Part shown: positions 1-5,127 of the stretch, piece by piece
Layout: the number at the start of each line of letters is the position of its first letter
Numbering within the stretch: position 1 is the stretch's first letter
Origin: Phascolarctobacterium sp.
Lineage (GTDB): Bacteria; Bacillota; Negativicutes; Acidaminococcales; Acidaminococcaceae
Length of the DNA stretch: 5,127 nucleotides
Assembly: GCA_004558595.1 (NCBI GenBank)
Contig: SFCN01000090.1
Coordinates: 1-5,127, forward strand
Reading direction: 5' to 3'
The notes under the pieces: generated by a model
Databases searched by the model: none
The model's input: the letters and a program-made list of their open reading frames with translations, nothing else
What the model was told of the DNA's origin: nothing
Made by a program: the position numbers and the translations under genes

Positions 1-200
1 GCCGTGCTTACATTCAGGTCGCCAGTTACGTCGTTACCGCTAACAATAGCAACATCATAGCCAGCGTTATCAATTACTACATTCTTCAGCTTATTGGCCT
101 GGCTAGACAGATTAATACCTTGGCCAGCAGCCACAATCAGAGCTCCTGCTTTGGCTACATAGCCATTAGTCTCAGTAATTGCGCCACTAGTAGCAGTCAA
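1..200 (-). repeat. Long beta-helix module 4, cut by the window edge (residues 1643-1708)
   Basis: The module opens with LTATSGAITET (168-200), nearly identical to the opening of module 2. It continues with NGYVAKAGALIVAAGQG, INLSSQANKLKNVVI, DNAGYDVAIVSGND and the first residues of the conserved segment, GDLNVST, where the window ends. The order of elements follows modules 1-3, so the gene presumably continues past position 1 with an HNY-type segment and further rungs. Confidence 0.7.
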
Positions 201-3200
201 AGCGATTGTATCAGCAACAATAGAGCCGCTTGCTAAGCCCATATTATTGCCAGCAGTCACTCTTGCATTAGTAGCCACAATGCTGCCACCTTGCAGCTGC
301 ACATTTCTAGCCGCAGTAATAACAGCGGTTTCGCCGGAGATAGTTCCACCATTATGGAAGAAATCCTGTCCTGCATTTACGCTAATATTCTCACCGCTTA
401 CAGTACTGCTGCCATTTAAGGTCAGGTCACTAGTAGATGTTAAAGTAGTTGTGCCATTAGTAGTTTCAATACTGCCATTTACAGTGATTTCAGCAGAGGT
501 AAGAGTAGTTTTGTCATTAGTGGTTTCAACGCTGCCATTAACAGTGATGCTGCTAGCCTTCAAAGTAGTTGCATTAGTAGCAGTTACTTTGCCAGCGACA
601 CTCAAATCAGACCCAGCAGTCAGATCTGCATCGTGGGAAGCAGCTACATTACCATTGATAGTCGTGCTTCCATCGGAGCTCAGACTTGCGTCATTAGTAG
701 CAGTAACTGTGCCTGCTACAGTCAAGCCTGCGCCAGCAGTTAAGCTTGCATTATGAGCAGCCGTTACATAGCCACTAACATTCAAGTCGGTTGCAGCATT
801 CAACACAATATCATTAGCACTGATTGATTTGTCCTCATTAACTACTATGCCTGCTTCTTGGTTGGTTATAGTAATATTTCCGGTTGCTTGCAGCGCATTA
901 GACAACTCAATTGCATTATCATAGCTAGATTCATCTGCATTATTAGTCACACTCAAGCTGCCCTGAATTGTCTCAGCAGTATTCACTGTTAGCGCATGAG
1001 CATTGCTTACATTCGTGCTGAAAATAGTCACAGAGCCTAAAGCGTGGTTAATATTCACTTGCTCCAGCTGGTTAGCAGTGCTCTGAAGGTCGGTAATGCC
1101 ATTTGCAGAAGTATTCAGCACCGGAGTTGCCAGCCCGAAGCCCTCATTTTCAGTAATCATCGTGTCGGATGTCAAATTGGTGGTCTTAGCAGTAATCGTA
1201 CCACTCTTCAACTGTACGTCATTACCATCCAGAGTTACAACCCCAGCCTCAGCGTTATCAGAAGCCGCAGTAAGAGTACCACCATCAACAACCACAGAAT
1301 TATTATCTGCTTGCAACGTAATATTCTGTGCAGAAAGCGCTGCACCCTCGCTTACCGTAATATCTGCTTCATCATTAATCAAGCTGATATTGCCAGTGGC
1401 AGCCAGCTGCTTATTCAGCGCAATCTTATTAGCCAAGCCGTTATTATAGTTATGTACTGTCAGATCGCCATTGACCTTAGCTCCCTCAGTACCTTCGCTC
1501 AAAATGGCTATATTAAGGTCCTTAGCAGTAGAATTACCATTGTAAATAGTAACATCACCAATAGTATTTGCTACAAGCACATTATGCAATTGATTGTTTT
1601 GACTTGCTAAGCTAATCGCACCTGCAGCCTTGGCCTTAACCAAAGCAGTATTAAGCACGAAGCCAGCGCTTTCAGTGATGGCTCCGCTAGTCGCAGTTAA
1701 TACAGTAGTTGTATCGGCAGTAATACTACCACCGCTCAAGCTAATATCATTATCCGCTTCTAGATTAGCCTCCTTAGCCACAACAGTGCCGCCGCTTACA
1801 GTAACATTCACGCCGTCCAGCAGCACTGTTTCTGTAGCAGTGAGCTTACCGCCAGCTACCACAACATTATTATTATCAGCCTGGAGAGTGATATTGGTAG
1901 CGATGATGTCGGCACCAGCGCCCACGCCCACATTGGCTTCCTCGTTGATGATGCTAATATCGCCTGTTGCCTGCAGCTTATTAGCCAAAACGATATTATT
2001 AGCTTCGCCCTTATCATAGTTGTGTACAATTAAATTCCCACCCACAATAGAGTTGGGAGTAGTAATGGCGATGTTTAAAGCAGCATTGGTAGTATTACCA
2101 TTGCCAACAGTAATACTGCCACTAGTATTAGACACATTCACATGCTGCAGCTGGTTCACATCGCTATCCAAAAGGATATTGCCTGCTGCTGTTGCATTTA
2201 CCACAGGAGCATTCAGCGCAAAGCCACTAGCTTCTTCAATAGCGCCATTGTAGGAACGCAAATTGATAGTAGCGCTACTCAGTGTACCGGCTTGCAGTTT
2301 AATATTGTTTCCTGCATGAACGTTGACGCTATTAACGCCATTTATAGCATTGGTGCCGTTCACCACAACATCGCCCAAGCTGCCCAAATAAACAGCATTG
2401 GAGCTAATAGTTTTGCTATTATTATCTAAAGTTAAATCAGTAGTAGTATAAATGCTAGCAGTATCACTACTATTCAATGCATCAAGCAGATTCAAATTGC
2501 CATCGACTACAATGCCAATATTTTGCAGGGTAGTCCCGCTCACAGGCTCAACCTCAAGATTCAGCACGCCCTGAGCTGCTTCGCCCGTGCTAGAGCTAGT
2601 TAGCCCCTTCACATAAACATTATCCTTCGCCTTAAGTGTAACCTTGCTGGCGGTGTCGGCTGCGTCCACATTCTTAATGCGCACGCCATCATTATCAGTG
2701 TGGCTAACACCGGAATTGTCATTCACGGCTGCACCAATACTGCCACCGCGAGCTTCAATAGTCAGCTCTAGACCATCAGCGCGCAGGTAATAATCCTCAG
2801 CCGTACCATTGCTGCCCATGAGGATGGATTTATTGGCGAGAAGATAAATTTCCTTCTTATTGCTGCTCTCGTTGCTCTCGCTAGCAGAGCCAGCTTCAGT
2901 AGCAACGCTAGAATTAGCCTTGCTAGAGGAAATATTGCGTAGAATTAAATTGTTATCGCTGGTTTGATGCAGATAAATATTACCACCAGCTACAGCGCTT
3001 AAGCCATCAGCAGACTTGCTTGTACCAAAAATATCGGTAGTAAGCATCTTGCTCGCCGTACCAAGGGTGCCCACTGCAGTAATATACAAGCTCTTACCCT
3101 TGATATTGGCAGTAGTGTCAGAGGTAGCATTATTATAGATATTGCCCAAGCTGGTCAGGTTAACCTCGCCCTTTTCGGAGCTAATGCTGCCCACATAAAG

Positions 3201-5127
3201 GTCGACAAAATCGCCCACATTATCGCTGCCGATAAAGCTATCGTTGCCTACCTCCTGACGACCCTCAAGCAGGATATAGCCCTTGTTATCGTTGCCATTA
3301 GCGGTCACAGTCAATTGACCATTTTCAGGATTAGCAAGACTGGTAATTTGCTGTACGCCCACGGCCTGCTTGTCCTGCACCACAGCGATAGTATTACCCT
3401 GAGCATCGTTCGTGATGCTCACATTGGTAATATCAGCGCTGCTCAAGCTCTTCAATTTACTCAGAGCATCAGCGTTAACGTAATTACCATTAGCATCCGT
3501 CTTCAAAATACCGTTAAGGGTAATATTCTCAGCCGTGCCGCTATTGTAACCGATGTTATTGCCAGCAATCAAAGTAATATTATGGCCAATAACATTGGGG
3601 TCCTTGGTCGAAGTCTTAGTTAAATTGTCACCGCTGGGGTTTACAATGGCCTCAGAAACAGTATAGAGTAGCGCATTGGGATCATATTGTTCATAGCTAT
3701 ACAAAGAACCATTATTCTTAGCATTGGCGCTAGCGACTAATCTATTTTTGATTTCCAGCAGTGTTGCATTGCTGCCCTCGCCGCCTACCATGGCCAAATT
3801 TTTCCAACGAGCAATTTGTTCCTCAGCAGTGCCCTTATTGCTAACCTCCGTAGGCAGTGCATCAACAAGGCTGCCAGTAGTCGCTTCAATAGTCACATCA
3901 CCAGTCTTGGAATATACTCTACCAAGGCGCAGATCGTCATTAGCCTGCTTAATATTGATATTGCCATAGGCAGAAGCATTTAAGGACGCACTAAGACTAT
4001 CGCCATCGGAAGGATTTTGTCCCACATTAACCAAAAATTCCGCTATTTGTCCTCCTGCATCAATGCCATAAATACTACCATTGTTAGTGGTCAAGTTCAC
4101 TCTTTTAGCATTAATGCTATTAGCCTTACTTATAATATCGCCTTTGTTAGAATTATTGGTTATATCCAAATTTTTCCAAGCCTTAGAACCTAGTTGATGA
4201 ACATCACTATCACTAGTTAGCAAAAGCAAATTACCCTTAGCTCCAACTGCGCTATTCACAGTAATATCAGAATCGTACTTATAATCATCGCTAATATTAA
4301 AAAGAGCTAAAGCGACGTTGTCGCCGGCAACGATATTGATACCTTCAATCCCTTGGTTTGCGAGCAATTCAATAGCAGAGCCATAGAGACTGCCACTTTT
4401 TTGCTCGATGGAGCCAAGCAAGGTATTAATCTTAATAAAGCCCTTCTCAGTTACCGCACCGGTAGTTGCATCCTTATACACCTGGGTATTGCCGATATTA
4501 CCAGTGATATCCACGCCCATACTGGAATTAATGCTGATAGAAGCAAGTTGCGAATTCTCATTGATATTATCAATAGCATCCGGATTATGGCCAATAAATT
4601 TAATATAAATAGGTTGGTCCGCCTTGACGCTAGCGTGATAGGTTTCCAAGGTTCCCTGAGATTCCGTCCACACAACGTCATGATGCTCATGGCAGCCAAA
4701 AACGCCGGAATGGGACACTGTATCGCTTTCCACAGTATAAACGTAATCATCTAACTTCTTAGACGAATAATCCATATGAGTATTCGTAGTATCCCCGGCA
4801 TCTTCAATTACATAGCTATTCGCATTGGGAAGTCTAGGATCCCCATTGGTACTGCCTTCGCCAATTTTATTGTCCGTAGTGGACCATTCAGCCAGCTTTT
4901 GCTGCTCTTCCTGAAGTGACCACAGGCCCCAGCCACCGCTCATAACATCCTTTTCATAACGAGTGAAGGTTGTTGTTTGCTTTCCTTCAGTCCAAGTATA
5001 GCGCAAGCCACTCTTAGGTCTGTAAATGTAATCATGCTCTGCTGTACTATCAGCAGTAACTGGAATTATTTCAGAGCCGCTATCAGGGGTAACCTCTTGA
5101 CCATCAGCTGCATAATATTTAACCTCA
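1..5127 (-). CDS. Giant filamentous adhesin, LktA/FHA-like beta-helix protein (internal fragment, both ends missing)
   Basis: Read on the minus strand from 5126 down to 3, the frame is open for 1708 codons without a stop. It runs off both edges, so no start can be chosen. Composition is dominated by Asn, Thr, Ser, Gly, Ala, Ile and Val, with one Cys and seven Trp (residues 45, 66, 69, 81, 153, 317, 441). Residues 1-164 form a non-repeated aromatic domain, 165-955 an irregular beta-helix, and 956-1708 regular modules with 20-residue rungs. Such rungs are the hallmark of right-handed beta-helix passengers like filamentous haemagglutinin. Resemblance to the LktA-family adhesins of Fusobacterium and Negativicutes is from memory of their style. 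Family members are normally exported by a two-partner or autotransporter route and act at the cell surface or are secreted; a role in adhesion or toxicity here is inference. No secretion signal, TPS domain or anchor is visible. The repeat protein class is secure; the exact family is less so. Confidence 0.9.
183..785 (-). repeat. Tandem array of ten ~20-residue beta-helix rungs (60-bp period)
   Basis: Aligned rung starts fall at 785, 725, 665, 605, 548, 488, 425, 362, 302 and 242, giving spacings of 60, 60, 60, 57, 60, 63, 60, 60 and 60 bases. Openings are LNVSGYV, LTVAGTV, TTINGNV, LSVAGKV, ITVNGSV, ITVNGSI, LTLNGSS, FFHNGGT, VQLQGGS and MGLASGS. The pattern is roughly three alternating hydrophobic positions, a Gly at position 5 or 6, a second short strand, then a third strand such as ASLTAG or TTLTS. 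This fits one turn of a right-handed beta-helix per repeat, close to the 19-20-residue repeats of filamentous haemagglutinin. All indels are whole codons. Confidence 0.85.
429..548 (-). repeat. Closely related adjacent 60-bp repeat pair within the rung array
   Basis: Rungs 5 and 6 (548-489 and 488-429) both begin ITVNGS and share ETTN and TTLTS. A hand count gives 47 identical bases of 60. This is the most alike neighbouring pair I noticed in the array and looks like the most recent duplication in it. Confidence 0.7.
840..962 (-). repeat. Conserved HNY segment, copy 3 (41 residues, diverged)
   Basis: The segment starts GSLSVTNNADESSYDNAIE and continues ALQATGNITITNQEA. The HNY triplet is replaced by TNN and there are two extra residues in the loop, but the LQATG core and the xNxEA end are kept. 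Confidence 0.65.
1158..1295 (-). repeat. Two-rung array ending module 2
   Basis: Rung starts are at 1295 (VVVDGGTLTA) and 1217 (VQLKSGTITA). The first is 26 residues because of an acidic, Ala-rich insert, and the second is a normal 20. It is the shortest of the three complete rung arrays and leads into the diverged module opener of module 3. Confidence 0.65.
1176..1700 (-). repeat. Long beta-helix module 2 (residues 1143-1317, 175 residues)
   Basis: The second copy opens with LTATSGAITES (1668-1700) and GFVLNTALVKAKAAG. It then has NNQLHNVLVANTIGDVTI, GDLTVHNYNNGLANKIA (from 1469) and NITLQADNNSVVVDGGTLTA (1266-1325). Only two rungs follow. The first is stretched to 26 residues by the insert SDNAEA, and the second starts VQLKSGTIT. 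Apart from the rung count it matches module 1 almost position for position; the HNY segment and the NITLQADNN segment have identical lengths in both. Confidence 0.75.
1353..1469 (-). repeat. Conserved HNY segment, copy 2 (39 residues)
   Basis: The segment starts GDLTVHNYNNGLANKIA and continues QLAATGNISLINDEA. It has exactly the same length as copy 1 and differs from it mainly at charged loop positions (DKGE versus NNGL). Confidence 0.75.
1686..1865 (-). repeat. Three-rung array ending module 1 (60-bp period)
   Basis: Rung starts at 1865 (VVVAGG), 1805 (VTVSGG) and 1745 (ISLSGG) are exactly 60 bases apart. Each has a double Gly after the first strand and a second strand rich in Thr, Val and Ala. 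The last rung runs into the TATSGAITES motif that opens module 2, as the last rung of module 3 does into module 4. Confidence 0.75.
1701..2261 (-). repeat. Long beta-helix module 1 (residues 956-1142, 187 residues)
   Basis: This is the first full copy of a long module. It opens with LRSYNGAIEEASGFALN, equivalent to LTATSGAITESAGFVLN in the next copy. It continues with VNQLQHVNVSNTSGSITV, the conserved segment GNLIVHNYDKGEANNIV (from 2039), and NITLQADNNNVVVAGGKLTA (1836-1895). It ends with three rungs starting VVVAGG, VTVSGG and ISLSGG. The opening motif is the most diverged of the four copies. Boundaries were set by aligning the opening motifs by eye, so the true structural boundary may be shifted by a rung. 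Confidence 0.75.
1923..2039 (-). repeat. Conserved HNY segment, copy 1 (39 residues)
   Basis: The segment starts GNLIVHNYDKGEANNIV and continues KLQATGDISIINEEA. It is collinear with the copies at 1353-1469 (same length) and 840-962. The shared frame is a strand, HNYxxGxANxI, LxATGxI, then INxEA. It occurs in every full module and separates the NQLxxVxV part from the 20-residue rungs. Confidence 0.75.
2262..4634 (-). other. Irregular beta-helix segment (residues 165-955)
   Basis: This segment begins at ASVKADQPIYIKFIG and continues as alternating short beta-like strings (LASISINSS, GVDITGN, VNLTTNNGSIYGIDAGG, VTIEATTGSLVD, HNITLIAGNNIGYNSG, VNLTSLGNIYNN, LYITAVGTLGT, AGGNIYLHQ, LTIEARGGSIG, VTLKAKDNVYVKG, GNNIKLQAG). 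The 'IxLxAxxGxIG' pattern recurs, but spacing is irregular and there are loops. One longer helical-looking, charged stretch lies near residues 425-460 (TAEEQIARWKNLAM, then LLEIKNRLV), and a Ser-rich linker at 733-754. The last two Trp of the protein (317, 441) fall here. The pattern is that of a degenerate FHA-like beta-helix. It reads without interruption into the regular modules that follow. Confidence 0.65.
2862..2930 (-). other. Ser/Asn/Glu-rich low-complexity linker (residues 733-755)
   Basis: A run of about 23 residues is almost entirely Ser, Ala, Asn, Glu and Thr, with the core GSASESNESSN and flanked by LRNI on one side and KKEIYLLANKS on the other. It interrupts the beta-strand pattern of the surrounding helix and is most simply a flexible, exposed loop. 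At the DNA level it is a cluster of AGC, GAG and AAC codons, which could slip during replication. No function is assigned. Confidence 0.5.
4635..5126 (-). other. Non-repetitive aromatic domain preceding the beta-helix (residues 1-164)
   Basis: This is the first 164 visible residues. It lacks the Asn/Thr/Gly periodicity of the rest and carries five of the seven Trp, many Tyr, and charged stretches. Recognisable pieces are RYTWTEGKQTTTF (near residue 45), GGWGLWSLQEEQQ (near 66), a central part ending in DDYVYTVES, and GVFGCHEHHDVVWTE around residues 142-154. The Cys145-His-Glu-His-His cluster contains the only Cys in the window. From memory, LktA-type adhesins have a similar Tyr/Trp-rich insert of YVWTTG type just before a helix that restarts with a 'V.ADKPI.I.FIG' phrase; here that phrase is SVKADQPIYIKFIG, directly after this domain. 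It probably forms a globular or cap-like insert between helix segments. Its function is unknown. Confidence 0.6.

Larger units (their letters stand above)
201..1175 (-). repeat. Long beta-helix module 3, expanded (residues 1318-1642, 325 residues)
   Basis: The third copy opens with LTSDTMITENEGFGL, followed by ANQLEQVNINHALGSVTIF and the HNY-equivalent segment GSLSVTNNADESSYDNAIE. The latter is two residues longer than in modules 1 and 2, and HNY is replaced by TNN. The NITLQADNN segment is represented by NDIVLNAATD. Ten 20-residue rungs follow instead of two or three, which accounts for nearly all of the extra length over module 1. The end rejoins the module pattern at DTIALTATSGAITET. Confidence 0.7.

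Noticed and set aside
183..785. CRISPR array suggested by the regular 60-bp spacing
   Set aside because: The whole 60-bp unit is repeated and diverged, there are no short identical repeats with unique spacers, and the period is an exact multiple of three in frame with the protein.
247..2429. Plus-strand open frames at 247-756, 1044-1610, 1096-1449, 1630-2019, 2020-2253 and 2142-2429
   Set aside because: They lie antisense to the modular repeat region, and their Val/Ala/Pro/Leu- or Ile/Cys/Ser-rich translations are what the complement of repeated Asn, Thr, Gly and Ser codons gives. They have no coherent domains and overlap one another.
2862..2930. Possible phase-variation tract in the Ser/Glu/Asn codons
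   Set aside because: The codons are similar but there is no uniform short-unit run long enough to support slipped-strand switching.
4451..4750. A 99-residue minus-strand open frame
   Set aside because: It overlaps the giant gene in another minus-strand frame. Its Ile/Leu/Arg-rich translation has no family resemblance, whereas the main frame there reads as the conserved aromatic domain and the start of the helix.
3315..4754. Plus-strand open frames at 3315-3623, 3724-3969, 4353-4754 and 4408-4608
   Set aside because: They are antisense to the continuous minus-strand frame, with no recognisable domain and no convincing ribosome binding site. They are explained as shadows.
4935..4960. An in-frame ATG near the right edge as a possible gene start
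   Set aside because: The frame is open and similar in composition upstream to the window edge, no signal peptide follows, and no clear ribosome binding site or promoter is seen.

Overview
The window lies wholly inside one very large gene on the minus strand. Read from 5126 down to 3, a single frame stays open for 1708 codons with no stop. Neither the start nor the stop of the gene is present. The product is a giant, Asn/Thr/Ser/Gly/Ala-rich, repeat-built surface protein of the filamentous-haemagglutinin / right-handed beta-helix type. The aromatic, non-repeated domain at the start of the visible part and the style of the helix motifs (NGSIYGIDA, GSIG, AGGNIYLHQ) best match, from memory, what is annotated as 'leukotoxin LktA family filamentous adhesin' in Fusobacterium and in Negativicutes. 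No search was run. Moderate base composition and this family point to an anaerobic, outer-membrane-bearing host- or gut-associated bacterium such as a Negativicutes member; the genus cannot be fixed.

Layout in the direction of translation, right to left: (1) residues 1-164 (5126-4635), a compact non-repetitive domain with five of the seven Trp and the only Cys. (2) Residues 165-955 (4634-2262), an irregular beta-helix with poorly conserved rungs and a short Ser/Asn/Glu-rich linker at 2930-2862. (3) Residues 956-1708 (2261 to the left edge), a regular helix made of three full long modules and the start of a fourth. Each module opens with a TSGAITE-like motif, passes through a conserved HNYxxGxANxI segment and ends with 20-residue rungs. 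The rungs number three, two and ten in the three full modules, so module length varies mainly by rung copy number.

There are no RNA genes, promoters, terminators, CRISPR arrays, insertion sequences or other genes. Open frames on the plus strand are antisense shadows of the repetitive codons. Secretion signals, any two-partner-secretion (TPS) domain and the C-terminal anchor or release region must lie outside the window.
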